Part shown: in pieces, positions 29,741 to 42,619 of the stretch
Layout: each line of letters starts with the position of its first letter
Numbering within the stretch: position 1 is the stretch's first letter
Origin: Halobacteriales archaeon QH_7_69_31
GTDB lineage: Archaea; Halobacteriota; Halobacteria; Halobacteriales; Haloarculaceae
Reading direction: 5' to 3'
Length of the DNA stretch: 50,790 nucleotides
Assembly (NCBI GenBank): GCA_003021745.1
Contig: PXQY01000112.1
Location: forward strand, 1-50,790
The notes under the pieces: model-generated
The model's input: the letters and a program-made list of their open reading frames with translations, nothing else
Databases searched by the model: none
What the model was told of the DNA's origin: nothing
Translations under genes and position numbers: made by a program

Positions 29741-29822
29741 ACCGGCGCCTCGCGGGGGCGGGACTAATGGCTTCGGTGAGTGCCGCAGGAGGTTTCAAGG
29801 CCGTCGCGGCCGGCGGTCCGGT

Positions 29823-31379
29823 ATGACCGAGCCGGCGGACCGCATCTTCCGGAACGCGGAGGTTCATACGCTTTCGACACCCGACGCGGCGGCTGACGCC
29901 GCCGCGTCAGAACCTGCCGGGCGGCACGCGGACGAGCCCCACGAGGCCGTCGCGGTCCGGGACGGTCGCGTGCTCCGGGTCGGCGACGGCGACGAGGTCG
30001 GGTTCCTGGAGGGCGTCGCGACTGACGTAATCGACTGCGAAGGTGGCGTCCTCCTGCCGGGGTTCGTCGACGCCCACACCCACATGGAGGTGCTCGGCCG
30101 GCGGCTCGTCCACGCCGACCTCGGGGCGGCGACCGACCGGGAAAACGCCATCGCGCGGCTCGCGGACGCCCCGGGCGACGACTGGATCCTCGGGTACGGC
30201 TACGACGAGTCCACCTGGCCGTCCGGCCGGTTCCTCACCCGCGAGGACCTCGACGCCGTCTCGACGGACACCCCGGTGGTCGCGTTCCGGGAGGACCTGC
30301 ACACGGCGTCGGTGAACTCGCTGGTGCTGGAACGGTACGCCGACGACCTGCCGGCCGATGACGTCACCCGCGAGGCCGGCGAACCGACCGGCGTCGTCAC
30401 CGAGGGGGCCGCCGAGTTCCTCCGGATGGAGACCGCCCCCGGCCACGAAGAGACGAAACGGCTCGTCGAAGCGGCCCGCGACTACGCCCACGAACGCGGC
30501 GTCACCGGCGTCCACGACATGGTCAGACGCTCCCACGCCCCGGCGGCCTACCGGGAGCTCGCCGTCGCCGACGACCTCCAGTTGCGCGTCCGGCTGTACT
30601 ACTGGACCGACCACCTCGACGCCGTCGAGGAACTCGGGCTGGCGTCGGACCACGGCAGCGACCACGTCGAGGTCGGCGGCATCAAGACCTACACCGACGG
30701 CTCCATCGGCGCGGGCACGGCGAAGCTGACCGGGCCCTACGCCGACCGCGACGGCACCGGCGAGTGGGTCGTCACACCCGATGAACTGGCCGACGTCGTC
30801 GACCGCGCCGAGGCCCGCGACCTCCAGCTCGCGGTCCACGCCATCGGCGACGAGGCGGTCCGGGTCGCCCTCGAGGCCCTGCCCGACGACCCCGACGCCA
30901 GACACCGCATCGAGCACGCCGAACTCCTCCCGCCCGACCTCGAGCCGTCGGAGTTCCACGCCGTCGCCTCGATGCAGCCGAACTTCCTCCGGTGGGCGCG
31001 CGACGGCGGGCTCTACCACGACCGCCTCGGGGAGGCCCGGACGGCGTCCTCGAACCGCTTTGCGGACATCCAGGCGGCCGGCGTCCCGCTGGCGTTCGGC
31101 AGCGACGGCATGCCGCTTTCTCCACTCTACGGCGTCGAACAGACTGTCACGGCGCCCGAATCCTGCCAGCGCCTCGGCGTCACCGACGCCCTTCGGGCCT
31201 ACACCGCCGGTGCGGCCTACGCGGGCCGCGCCGAGGACCGGTTCGGCACGGTCGAACCGGGCAAGTGCGCGGACTTCGTCGTCCTCTCCGAGTCGCCGTG
31301 GGCCGTCGACCCCGGTGACATCGCCGACATCCCGGTCGCGATGACGGTCGTCGACGGCGAGGTCGTCCACCGGGCGTGA
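29823..31379 (+). CDS. amidohydrolase (YtcJ-like)
   Basis: LLPGFVDAHTHMEVLG, LQLAVHAIGDEAVRVALEAL, FGSDGMPLSPLYGVEQTV. Confidence 0.9.
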   Translation: MTEPADRIFRNAEVHTLSTPDAAADAAASEPAGRHADEPHEAVAVRDGRVLRVGDGDEVGFLEGVATDVIDCEGGVLLPGFVDAHTHMEVLGRRLVHADLGAATDRENAIARLADAPGDDWILGYGYDESTWPSGRFLTREDLDAVSTDTPVVAFREDLHTASVNSLVLERYADDLPADDVTREAGEPTGVVTEGAAEFLRMETAPGHEETKRLVEAARDYAHERGVTGVHDMVRRSHAPAAYRELAVADDLQLRVRLYYWTDHLDAVEELGLASDHGSDHVEVGGIKTYTDGSIGAGTAKLTGPYADRDGTGEWVVTPDELADVVDRAEARDLQLAVHAIGDEAVRVALEALPDDPDARHRIEHAELLPPDLEPSEFHAVASMQPNFLRWARDGGLYHDRLGEARTASSNRFADIQAAGVPLAFGSDGMPLSPLYGVEQTVTAPESCQRLGVTDALRAYTAGAAYAGRAEDRFGTVEPGKCADFVVLSESPWAVDPGDIADIPVAMTVVDGEVVHRA

Positions 31380-31475
31380 GTCCCGACGGCGGAACGACCG
31401 AGGGCGTCCGGAGGCCCGCGTCGCCCGACCGCGAAGGGGCGGTTATTTGACGCCGGCTTACTAAGCCGCCGCCGA

Positions 31476-33329
31476 ATGGCACACACGCCAAGCCGGATCG
31501 GTCTCGCCGTCGCCCTGGTCGTCGCGTTCGCGGTCGTCTGGTCGCTGGAGGGCCGGGGGCGCTGGCGCGCCCGGTTCACCGACCGCTTCGTCCTCGGGGT
31601 GCCGTGGGGCACGCTGGTGACGGTCGCCGTGGTCGTCGGGTTCTACCTCCTCGCACAGAGCGGGCTCCGGCACTGGTCCGCTCCCGTCGTCTACCCCTTC
31701 GTCACCTGGTCGTACTTCTATCCGACCGGCATCCTGACCGCCGGCGTCGCCCACGGCTCCCCCGGTCACCTCCTCGGGAACATGCTGGGGACGCTTGCCT
31801 TCGCGCCCATCGCCGAGTACGCCTGGGGCCACTATCCACCCTCGGACCGCGGCCGCACCCGCCTCGGGCGCCGCGACACCGGCGGCCTCCTCGCCCGGCC
31901 GGTCGTCCGCGCGCTCGTCGTCTTCCCCGCCGTCCTGCTGCTCGCGGCGTTTCTCACCGCCGCGTTCGCCGCCGGCCCCGGCCTCGGCTTCTCCGGCGCC
32001 GTCTTCGCCATCGCCGGCCTCGCGGTCGTCACCTACCCCGTCACGACGCTTCTGGCGCTCGTCGCCGCCAGTGCACTCGGCACCGTCTACCGGGCGATCA
32101 CCGAGCCGGTCGTCCGGGCGGGCATCGAGGCCGGCGGGCCCTCGCCGCCCCCGTGGGCCTCGATCGCGTTCCAGGCACACCTGCTCGGCTTCCTCGCCGG
32201 TGTCGCCGTCGGCGCGGCGCTGTTGGGCCGGCGGGGCCGCCGCCCGGCCCTGGACCGCGTGTTCCTCGCGACGCTCGCGCTCGGCCTGGTGCAGGCGCTG
32301 TGGCTGTTGGTCTGGGTCGACGGCGAGACGTTCGTCCTCTACCGCGCCGCCGGTGTCGCCCTCGTCGCTCTCCTGTCCGTGCTGGTCGCCGCCGCGGCGG
32401 GCGGCAGCAACCGCCCGCTCCCGAAACCGCTGTCCGCGCTGCCGCGACGGCCGAAGCGCCGCCACCTCGCGGCAGTGTGGCTCCTCCTCGTCATCGTTGC
32501 GGCCGCCGCCGGCATCGCGGCCGTCGTCATGGAGGCCGAGCTCGTCGGCCTCGGCGTCGGCGTTCTCGTCCTCGTCGCCGTCGTCCTGGCGGTGCCCGCG
32601 CTCCCGCCGCTCCTGCCGGACCGGCTGGTCGCCTCCCCGGTGTCCCGGCGGTGGAGCGCGGGCGCGACAGTTGCCGTCGCCGCCATCGTCGTCGCCGCCC
32701 CCGCCGTCCCGCTCGGGTTCGTCGTGGTCGCCGACGACGCCGGCGTCCCCGGTGGGACGGCCGTCGAGGTCCGCGACTACGACGTCGCCTACGGCGAGAA
32801 CGTCACACCCCCACGGGACACGCTCGTCGACTTCGGCAACGAGACCGACCCCGTCAACGTCACCGGCGTCATCGTCGAGAGTAGCGACCGGGAACTGTGG
32901 GGCGTCGCCGTCCGGGAGGAGTCACTCGCGTTCGCCGGCAACGACACCGTCGTGCTGGGCGGCCTCGGCTGGCGCGAGACCGTCGAGGCCAACCGGACCG
33001 GCTGGACCGTCCCCGGCAACGACACCGTCTACGCCGTCGACCTCACCCACGACGGCGCGACCACCCGGTCGTTCCGCTCGGCCCCCTCGACCGCCGACGT
33101 CCTGGTCGACGGCCGCCGGGTCGCCGTCGCCCCGACCACCGACGGCTTCGAACTCCGCGTCATCGAGAACGGCTCGACGGTCGGCACGGCGCCGATCCCG
33201 GCCGCGAACGAGTCGGCGTCCGTCGGCGACCTGCGGCTGGAGACCCGGGTCGAGGACGGCACGGCGCGGGTCGTCGCGGTCGCCGACCGGACGGAGGTCC
33301 AGGTCGCCGCCCGGGAGACATACAACTGA
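31476..33329 (+). CDS. rhomboid family intramembrane serine protease with a C-terminal extracytoplasmic domain
   Basis: GHLLGNMLGTLAFAPIAEYAWGHY, GLGFSGAVFAIAGLA (GxSG), AHLLGFLAGVAVGAAL. Confidence 0.88.
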   Translation: MAHTPSRIGLAVALVVAFAVVWSLEGRGRWRARFTDRFVLGVPWGTLVTVAVVVGFYLLAQSGLRHWSAPVVYPFVTWSYFYPTGILTAGVAHGSPGHLLGNMLGTLAFAPIAEYAWGHYPPSDRGRTRLGRRDTGGLLARPVVRALVVFPAVLLLAAFLTAAFAAGPGLGFSGAVFAIAGLAVVTYPVTTLLALVAASALGTVYRAITEPVVRAGIEAGGPSPPPWASIAFQAHLLGFLAGVAVGAALLGRRGRRPALDRVFLATLALGLVQALWLLVWVDGETFVLYRAAGVALVALLSVLVAAAAGGSNRPLPKPLSALPRRPKRRHLAAVWLLLVIVAAAAGIAAVVMEAELVGLGVGVLVLVAVVLAVPALPPLLPDRLVASPVSRRWSAGATVAVAAIVVAAPAVPLGFVVVADDAGVPGGTAVEVRDYDVAYGENVTPPRDTLVDFGNETDPVNVTGVIVESSDRELWGVAVREESLAFAGNDTVVLGGLGWRETVEANRTGWTVPGNDTVYAVDLTHDGATTRSFRSAPSTADVLVDGRRVAVAPTTDGFELRVIENGSTVGTAPIPAANESASVGDLRLETRVEDGTARVVAVADRTEVQVAARETYN

Positions 33330-33493
33330 CGCACCAGTCGACCCGTCCGCCCGGCACCGCGGGGCAATCGCGGCGGCGACCTCTTCCAGTACCCGGAATT
33401 GCGGCAATATTCTCCACATAACCCCGTCTTTGAAGACGAAATTTTATCAATACCGCCGTCCGTAGACCGTCCAACCCGACGAGGTACCCATAC

Positions 33494-34627
33494 ATGCCCG
33501 AGATGGACACGGTCGACCTCGAGACCGACCTCAGCCTGTTCAAGTACGACGACCTCGAGCAGCTCCCGCCCGCCTACCGCGACCTCGACGAGTCCGACCG
33601 GACCCGCCGCATCGAGGCCGCCCGCGCGGAACTGGGCGAGGAGGTCGTGGTACTCGGCCACAACTACCAGCGACGCGAGATCGTCGAGCACGCCGACTTC
33701 ATCGGCGACTCCTACCAGCTCTCGAAGCGGGCCGCCGAGGCCGACGCCGACTACGTCGTCTTCTGCGGCGTGACGTTCATGGCCGAGTCAGCCGACATCA
33801 TCACCGACGACGACCAGACGGTCGTCCTCCCGTCGATGGAGGCGTCCTGCCCGATGGCCGGGATGGCCGAGGCCCTGCAGGTCGACGCCGCCTGGGCCGA
33901 ACTCACCGCGGCGGCCGACGACGCCGACGTCGTCCCCATCACCTACATGAACAGCTATGCGGACCTGAAGGCCTTCTGCGCCGAGCAGGGCGGGCTGGTC
34001 TGTACCTCCTCGAACGCCCACGAGGCCTTCGAGTACGCCTTCGAGCGCGGCGACAAAGTGCTCTTCCTGCCGGACAAGCACCTCGGCTACAACACCGCCC
34101 ACCGGCTCGACATGGCCGGGGCGACCGCCGAGTGGGACCCCTGGGACTCCGAGGCGGCCGACGCCGAAGGGGTCGCCGACGCCGACATCGTGCTGTGGGA
34201 CGGCTACTGCCAGGTCCACGAGCGGTTCACCGAGGCCCACGTCGAGCAGTTCCGCGAGGCGCATCCGGACGGCAACGTCATCGTCCACCCCGAGTGCCGC
34301 CGCGAGGTCGTCGAGGCGGCCGACGTCGCCGGCTCGACCTCCACCATCTGTGAAACCGTCGAGGAGGCCGACCCCGGCGAGACGTGGGCCATCGGCACCG
34401 AGATCCACCTCACGAATCACCTCCAGCGGTGGCACCCCGACGTCGACGTCGTGCCGCTCTGTGGCGGCGCCTGCATGGACTGCAACGCGATGCGGCAGGT
34501 CGACCCGAACTACCTGACGTGGGTGTTGGAGGCGCTGGCCGACGGCACCGAGCGGAACGTCGTCGAGGTCCCGCCGCGCGAGAAGGAACTGGCCGAGCTC
34601 GCCTTACAGCGCATGCTGGAGGTCTGA
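33494..34627 (+). CDS. nadA: quinolinate synthase
   Basis: VVLGHNYQRREIVEHADFIGDSYQLSK, CGGACMDCNAM. Confidence 0.95.
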   Translation: MPEMDTVDLETDLSLFKYDDLEQLPPAYRDLDESDRTRRIEAARAELGEEVVVLGHNYQRREIVEHADFIGDSYQLSKRAAEADADYVVFCGVTFMAESADIITDDDQTVVLPSMEASCPMAGMAEALQVDAAWAELTAAADDADVVPITYMNSYADLKAFCAEQGGLVCTSSNAHEAFEYAFERGDKVLFLPDKHLGYNTAHRLDMAGATAEWDPWDSEAADAEGVADADIVLWDGYCQVHERFTEAHVEQFREAHPDGNVIVHPECRREVVEAADVAGSTSTICETVEEADPGETWAIGTEIHLTNHLQRWHPDVDVVPLCGGACMDCNAMRQVDPNYLTWVLEALADGTERNVVEVPPREKELAELALQRMLEV

Positions 34628-34628
34628 G

Positions 34629-36140
34629 ATGGGAGTCGAGGAGCGCACCACCGACATGCTCGTCGTGGGCAGCGGCATCGCGGGCTGTGCCGCCGCCCTG
34701 GCGGGCGCCCGCGCCGGCGCCGACGTCACCCTCGCCACGAAGGCGGCCCGACCGGAGGACTCGACGTCCTTCTGGGCGCAGGGCGGCGTCGCCGTCGCCC
34801 GCGGCGACCCCGAAACTCTGAAGGCCGACATCGTCGAGGCCAGCGACGGCCTCGCCGACCCCGAGGCGGTCGACGTCCTCGTCTCCGAGGCCGACGACGC
34901 CGTCCGGGACGTCTTCGTCGACACGCTCGACGTCGACTTCGACGGCGACGAGGCGTTCGACTACGGCCGCGAGGCCGCCCACAGCGAGGCGCGGATCCTC
35001 CACGTCGACGCCGCCACCGGCCGCCACCTGCTCGCGCCGTTCCTGAACCACCTCGCCGACCACGACCGCGTCCAGGTCCTGGAGGACACGGCGGCGCTGG
35101 ACCTCCTCACCCACGAGGGCCGCGTCCACGGCGCCATGATCGAACTTGACGACGAGTGGGCGCCCTGCTTCGCCGGCGCCACGGTGCTGGCGACCGGCGG
35201 CATCGGCGCCTGCTACCGCCGCTCGACCAACCCGCCGACCGCGACCGGCGACGGCATCGCGATGGCCGCACTCGCCGGCGCCGACGTCGCCGACATGGAG
35301 TACGTCCAGTTCCACCCGACCGCGTTCGCAGGTGAGGGCGAGATCGGGGACGGCCAGGGCACCTTCCTGCTCAGCGAGGCCGTCCGCGGCGAGGGCGCCG
35401 TGCTCCGGAACGCAGAGGGCGAGCGGTTCATGCCCGACTACCACCCGGACGCCGACCTCGCGCCCCGCGACGTTGTCGCCCGCGCTGTCAAGCAGGAGCG
35501 CGAGCGGACCGGCGCGGTCCGGCTCGACGTGTCACCGCTTTCGTTCGACGACGAGTTCCCGGACCTGGCCGACGAGTGCCAGCGCCGGGGCATCGACCCC
35601 GCCGACGGCATCCCCGTCGCGCCCGCCCAGCACTTCCTCTGTGGCGGCATCGACGTCGACACCGAGGGCCGCACCTCCCTGGACCGGCTGTTCGCGGTCG
35701 GCGAGTGTGCCAGGACCGGCGTCCACGGCGCCAACCGCCTGGCCTCCACGAGCCTGCTCGAGTCCCTTGTCTGGGGCCTCCGCGCCGGCGAGGCCGCCGC
35801 CGGCTTCGACGCCGAGCGGGTCGAGGCCCCGGACCTGCTCGACCGCGACCCCGCGCTGCCCGACACCTTCGCCGACGAGAAGTTCGTCCGGCTCCGCCGG
35901 GTCATGACCGACTCGGTCGGCATCACACGCTCGACGGCGGACCTCGACCGGGCGGCGAGCGTGCTCCGCCGGCTGAAGGGCGAGGTCGACGCCTACACCC
36001 GGACGCGGACGAGCCGCTCGCTGTACGAACTCCGCGGCGCGGCCGTGACCGCCCTGCTCGTCGCCCGCGCCGCCGCGGACAACGACGAGTCCCGCGGCTG
36101 CCACCACCTGGAGGAGGGCGCGGCCGTTGACGCCGATTGA
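34629..36140 (+). CDS. nadB: L-aspartate oxidase
   Basis: DMLVVGSGIAGCAAALAGA, SFWAQGGVAVA, HGANRLASTSLLESLVWG. Confidence 0.95.
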   Translation: MGVEERTTDMLVVGSGIAGCAAALAGARAGADVTLATKAARPEDSTSFWAQGGVAVARGDPETLKADIVEASDGLADPEAVDVLVSEADDAVRDVFVDTLDVDFDGDEAFDYGREAAHSEARILHVDAATGRHLLAPFLNHLADHDRVQVLEDTAALDLLTHEGRVHGAMIELDDEWAPCFAGATVLATGGIGACYRRSTNPPTATGDGIAMAALAGADVADMEYVQFHPTAFAGEGEIGDGQGTFLLSEAVRGEGAVLRNAEGERFMPDYHPDADLAPRDVVARAVKQERERTGAVRLDVSPLSFDDEFPDLADECQRRGIDPADGIPVAPAQHFLCGGIDVDTEGRTSLDRLFAVGECARTGVHGANRLASTSLLESLVWGLRAGEAAAGFDAERVEAPDLLDRDPALPDTFADEKFVRLRRVMTDSVGITRSTADLDRAASVLRRLKGEVDAYTRTRTSRSLYELRGAAVTALLVARAAADNDESRGCHHLEEGAAVDAD

Positions 36141-36948
36141 GCGCTCGCGGGTCGAGCGCTGGCTCCGGGAGGACCTCGGCCACCACGACGTCACCAACGA
36201 CGTCCCCGGCCGGACCGTGGGCCGGCTCGTCGCGACGGCCGAGGGGGTCGCGGCCGGCCTCGACGCCGCCGCGGCGGTGTTCGAGTACCTCGACGTCGCG
36301 GTAACCGACTGCGTCGACGCCGGCACGGCCGTCAACGCCGGCGACGTCCTCCTCCGCGTCGAGGGCCCCGCCGCCGCCGTCCTCCGGGGCGAACGGGTCG
36401 CCGTGAACGTCGCCGGCCACGCCGCCGGCGTCGCCACGCGGACCGGGCGGGCCGTCGAGGCCGCCCGCAGCGTCGCCGACGACGTCCGCGTGGCCGGCAC
36501 CCGGAAGACCACGCCCGGGCTCCGGGGCCTCGAGAAGCGTGCCATCGCCGCCGGCGGCGGGGACACCCACCGGCTCGACCTCTCCCACATGGTGATGGTG
36601 AAGGACAACCACGTCGCGGAACTCGGCCTCGAGACCGCCATCGAGCACTTCCGCGACCGCGCCTCCTTCGCGACGAACCTCGAGGTCGAGGTCGAGTCCC
36701 CGGCCGACGCCGCCCGCGCCGCCGAGGCGGGCGCCGACGTAGTCCTCCTCGACAACATGACGCCCGAGGAGACGGCCCGCGGGGTCGAGGCCATCGACGG
36801 CGACGCGCTCGCAGAAGCCTCCGGCGGGATCACGGTCGAGACCGTCCCCGACTACGCGGCCACGGGCGTCGATGTCGTCTCGCTGGGGAGTCTCACCCAC
36901 TCCGCACCGGCGCTCGACCTCTCGTTCCGGACCGGGTCCGTCGACTGA
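36127..36948 (+). CDS. nadC: nicotinate-nucleotide diphosphorylase (carboxylating)
   Basis: REDLGHHDVTND, AGTRKTTPGLRGLEKRA, HMVMVKDNHV; overlaps the nadB 3' end, TTG start. Confidence 0.94.
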   Translation: MTPIERSRVERWLREDLGHHDVTNDVPGRTVGRLVATAEGVAAGLDAAAAVFEYLDVAVTDCVDAGTAVNAGDVLLRVEGPAAAVLRGERVAVNVAGHAAGVATRTGRAVEAARSVADDVRVAGTRKTTPGLRGLEKRAIAAGGGDTHRLDLSHMVMVKDNHVAELGLETAIEHFRDRASFATNLEVEVESPADAARAAEAGADVVLLDNMTPEETARGVEAIDGDALAEASGGITVETVPDYAATGVDVVSLGSLTHSAPALDLSFRTGSVD

Positions 36949-37027
36949 CTGGGTCGGTCGAGTGAAACGGTCGGTCGACTGAAGGGTCGATCGACCGATC
37001 GGAGAGCCCGCCTTGGGGCTCCGGGCC

Positions 37028-37264
37028 TCAGTCGTTGACGGCGCCGGAGAAAGTCAGCACGGCGCCGACGGCGGCGACGACCAGGCCGCCGAGCCGGACC
37101 AGTTGCCACTGCATCGACTCCTCATCGCTACCGCCCATGAGGGACCAGCCGGAGTCCTGCTGGGCTTCCATCAGTTCCATGTGACCGTACACCAGGACGA
37201 TGGCGCCCACGACGAGGGCGACCAGTCCGAGTATCATGAGCGCGTCCAGGTTGTTGTCACTCAT
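37028..37264 (-). CDS. small membrane protein (DUF-type)
   Basis: Two hydrophobic helices in 78 aa. Confidence 0.65.
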   Translation of the reverse strand: MSDNNLDALMILGLVALVVGAIVLVYGHMELMEAQQDSGWSLMGGSDEESMQWQLVRLGGLVVAAVGAVLTFSGAVND

Positions 37265-37408
37265 TGCAGTCGCACCCAATCGGGTCGGGGAAATAAACAT
37301 TCTGGCCCAGTGGTAGGATACAGGTCAGTCGGTGCGGGCGACTCCGGGTCTGACACGGCGGTTCGCGCGTTGCCGGCTGCACGAGGCCCGACCGGGGCCG
37401 GGTCGTGC

Positions 37409-38854
<1,446 letters not shown>

Positions 38855-38864
38855 AGTGGCACCT

Positions 38865-39605
38865 TCACTGGTGTCGATCAGCAGTCTCTGTGCTAACCGC
38901 CCGCGCGCCGTCCACGGTCTCCCGGACGGCCTCGACGCCCTCGTCGTGAACCAGATCGCCCACGATCACGGTGTCCGCCCGCTGCCGCATCTCGCGGGCC
39001 GACTCGTAGTCGCGGATCCCGCCGCCGTAGAAGACCGAGGCGTCGTCCGTGCCGTCGGCGGCCGCCCGCACAATGTCGGGGTCGCCGTAGGTCCCGGAGT
39101 ACTCGACGTAGACGATCTCCTGGCCGAGCGCGCGGTCGGCGATTTCGGCGTAGGCGGCGACCTCGTCCGGCTCGAGGTCGCAGTCGGCGTCGGTGTACTC
39201 CGCGACGGACGCCTCGGGGTTCATGATGACGTAGGCCTCGGTGTACGTGCGCCGCCAGTCGATCCGGTCGTCGAGCCGCGCCCACTCCTTGTGGGCGCCC
39301 ACGGTCCAGAATGGGTCGCCGGCGTTGAGCACGATCGGGATGAGGTAGCCGTCCAGGCCGTCCCGGTGGACCACGCTCGCGACGTTGGAGGGCTCGATGT
39401 ACACCGGGACGTCGTGGGCCGCCGTCGCCTCGACCACCCGCGCCATCTTCGCCTCGGTCATGCCGGTGGTACCGCCGATCTCGAGGGCGTCGGTGCCGGT
39501 GGCGCAGACGTCCTCGAAGGTCTCGCCCGCCCGGAGCGTCTTGTCCGGGTCGATCTTGACGACGTGGTCCCAGTCGGCCCAGGGGACGCCCATAGGCGGG
39601 CCCAA
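38865..39605 (-). CDS. phosphoglycerol geranylgeranyltransferase (GGGP synthase)
   Basis: [59 protein letters not shown]. Confidence 0.92.
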   Translation of the reverse strand: MGPPMGVPWADWDHVVKIDPDKTLRAGETFEDVCATGTDALEIGGTTGMTEAKMARVVEATAAHDVPVYIEPSNVASVVHRDGLDGYLIPIVLNAGDPFWTVGAHKEWARLDDRIDWRRTYTEAYVIMNPEASVAEYTDADCDLEPDEVAAYAEIADRALGQEIVYVEYSGTYGDPDIVRAAADGTDDASVFYGGGIRDYESAREMRQRADTVIVGDLVHDEGVEAVRETVDGARAVSTETADRHQ

Positions 39606-39704
39606 CCCGCGGGTCGCTAAAACAACTTCGGGTTCGCGTCCCGGGGACGCGCCGGCGTCGTGGGTCTTAGCTCGTCTCTCGGGGCCGCCGCTGGGTCTCG
39701 CCGG

Positions 39705-42105
39705 TCACGAGCCGGCCGCCGCGTCGGCGGTGACCGTCGCCTGCCACTCGCGGATGCGGTCCGCCGAGACCCCCTGGACGTCGTCGGCGACGGCCTCGGC
39801 GTCGGCGCCCCGGAGGTCATCCAGGGACTCGACGCCGGCCCGGGCGAGCTTGTCGGCCGTCTTCTCGCCGACGCCCTCGAGGTCCTCCGCCGCGCCGGGG
39901 CAGCGGCAGCGAGTACTCACAGTCGGGGTACCGGGTACAGCCGACGAGCCGGGAGCCGTTCCGGAGCCGCTTTATCGCCAGCTCGCCGTCGTGCGCTTCG
40001 GCGGCTTCACCGCCTCCGCCTCGCGGCGACTCCGTCGCCGCGCTCGCCCCACAGTCCGGACACGTCCCGATCACGCGGTCATCGGTTTCGTCGGCGTCCT
40101 GGGCCTCACAGCGGGGACAGCCATGGACGAACGTGCTCCGGCCGGCCAGCATCTTCACGTGCCACAGGTCGTGGTCGTCGCAGCGCTCGTCCAGCACCGT
40201 CGGCTCGCCCTGGTTCGGTAACGGCAGCGTGTACTCGCAGTCCGGATAGCCGTCGCAGCCGACGAAGTACGAGCCCTGCCGGGACTGCCTGACGAGCAGA
40301 TCCTCGCCGCAGTCCGGACACGGCCCAAGCGTCCGGTCGGCCTTCATCGACTCCTGGAGGTGCTCGCCGATGGCCTTCCGGGAGTCGTGGAGGTCCTCGA
40401 AGATGGCCGAGAGCATCTCGCGGGACGCTTCGGTGACCTCCTCGAGGTCGGCGTCGCCCTCGGCGATGGCGCGCATGTCGGCCTCGAGCTGGGCCGTCAT
40501 GTCCTCGTCGACGATGCGGTCGGCGAACTTCTCGGCGGCCTCGACGACGCCCATCGCGAGCGCCGTCGGCCGTGGCGGGTCGCCTTCGACGTAGCCCCGG
40601 TCGTACAGCTTCTGGAGGAGGTTGTGTCTGGTCGACTTCGTCCCGAGCCCCCGGTCGGCCATCTCCTCGATGAGCCGGGATTGGCCGCGGCGCCGGGGCG
40701 GCTGGGTCTCCTTGGCCTCCAGCCGGACGTCGGACACGTCGAGGACGTCGCCCTCCTCGACGGCGGGGACGTAGTTTTCCGCGGTCGATCCGTAGGGGTA
40801 GACGGCGTGGTAGCCGGGCTCGACCAGGCGCTTGCCGTTGGCCTTCAGCAGGCGGTCGTCGGCCGCGCTGACCACCTTCAGGTGTTCCCACTCGGCGGCG
40901 TCGGCGACGGTGGCGAAGAACCGCCGGACGACGAGTTCGTAGACCCGCCACTCGTCGTCGGATAGTTCCTGCCGGCCGGGGACCTCGCCCGTCGGGTGGA
41001 TGGGCGGGTGGTCGGTCGTCTCCTCGTCGCCCGCCGTCGGCTCGACGTCGCCGTCGAGAAGCGTTTGGGCGTCCTCGTCGAACGGGTGGTGGCCCACGAA
41101 CGATTCGAGGAGGTGCGCCGGGTCGAGGTCGTCCGGGTACACCGTGTTGTCGGTCCGGGGGTACGTGACGTAGCCGGCGGTGTACAGCTCCTCGGCGACG
41201 CTCATCGCCCGCTGGGCGGACAGCCCGAGCGACCCGGCGGCGCTGATGTAGGCCGTGGTGTCGAACGGCGCCGGCGGCGCATCGGTCCGCCGGCGGCGGT
41301 TCACCGACCGGACGACCGCCTCCCCGGCCTCGGTGAGGTCCGCGTGGACGGCCTCCGCGGCCGCCTCCTCCCAGACCCGTTCGGTCTCGGTGCCGTCCTC
41401 GCGGTGGAAGTACTGGGCTTCGAAGGCCTCCTCGGCGCCGAGGTCGGCGAACAGCTCCCAGTAGTCGTCGGGCTCGAACGCCCGTATCTCCCGCTCGCGG
41501 TCGACGATCAGCTTCAGGGTCGGCGACTGCACCCGACCGACGGAGATGAAGTCCTCGCCGAGCCGGCCGGCCGACAGCGAGAGAAACCGGGTCAGCGCCG
41601 CGCCCCACAGCAGATCGATGACCTGGCGGGCCTCGCCGGCGGCCGCCAGGTCGACGTCGAGGGCGTCGGGGTGGGCGAAGGCGTCGGTCACCTCCGTCTG
41701 GGTGATCGACGAAAAGCGCACCCGCCGCGTGGGGACGTCGGTGACGGACTCTATGAGTTCGTGGGCCTCCTTGCCGATGAGTTCGCCCTCCCGGTCGTAG
41801 TCGGTGGCGATGACCGCCTCGTCGGCCGCGTCGGCCAGTTCCTCCAGCGTGCGGACGATGTTCTCCTGGGTCGGCGTCTTCACGACGTCGGCGCCGACCA
41901 GCTCGACCGGCTGGACGTCCCGCCAGTCCGAGTATTCCGGGGGGAAGTCGACGCCGACGACGTGGCCGGACAGGCCCACGCACCGCCGGTCGCCCCAGCG
42001 GTAGACGTTGACGCCGTTCCGCCGCTCGACGGACGCCGCCCCCTCCGAGAGGATGTCGGCGATGCGTCGCGCGGCGTCGTCCTTCTCGGTGACGATGAGT
42101 TCCAC
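39705..42105 (-). pseudogene. topA: DNA topoisomerase I (type IA), 3' end frameshifted near 39893-39905
   Basis: VELIVTEKDDAARRIADIL... YVTYPRTDNTVYP ...three Zn ribbons... CEYSLPLPRRGG, then another frame AAEDLEGVGEKTADKLARAGVESLDDL...VQGVSADRIREWQA (HhH end). Catalytic core intact. Confidence 0.85.
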
Positions 42106-42619
42106 GGTGGGGGCCGATAGACCGACTCGGACTTTCAACCTTTCGTCGTGGGAGGCCCGAAACCGCAGGCGGGCGCGCCCACGAGCGCGGACGCGTAGGA
42201 GGAGTCTCGCAAGCCGGTGTGGGCGGTCGCCCGGTCCGTCCGCGAGTGAGCGACCGCCGCGTGTGAGCGCGAGCAGCCCGATGCCAGTGAGCCCCCGGGA
42301 CGGCCAGTGAGCCTCGGCTCCTGTAGGATCCCGCAGCCTCGGTGGCTCGGTCCTGTCACCGGGCCAGGTCGGGGGAGGCGGCGCCGGTCGGGCGCCACGC
42401 CTGGCCGACGGGCGGCCCCGCAGCCGCCCGACCGGGGAGACACCGTCACCGGAGTTCGACGTATCATTCCGTTCATCGACGTATACTATCACCCCCGGTA
42501 CCCGACGCGAGGCCTCGGGGGCGCAGCGGGCAAATCCGCCTGCCATCGGGGGCCTGCAACCAACACCTTTATTGTTGCCAGGTAAATCTCTGGGCACTAG
42601 GGCTGCGGTACTATTGACC

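Noticed and set aside
29907-31370. 487-aa minus ORF antisense to the amidohydrolase
   Set aside because: Shadow ORF; no recognisable motifs.
42110-42600. Possible RNA gene or leader between topA and the dipeptide operon
   Set aside because: No tRNA/rRNA-like structure recognised; only GC-rich sequence and an ordinary promoter-like region.
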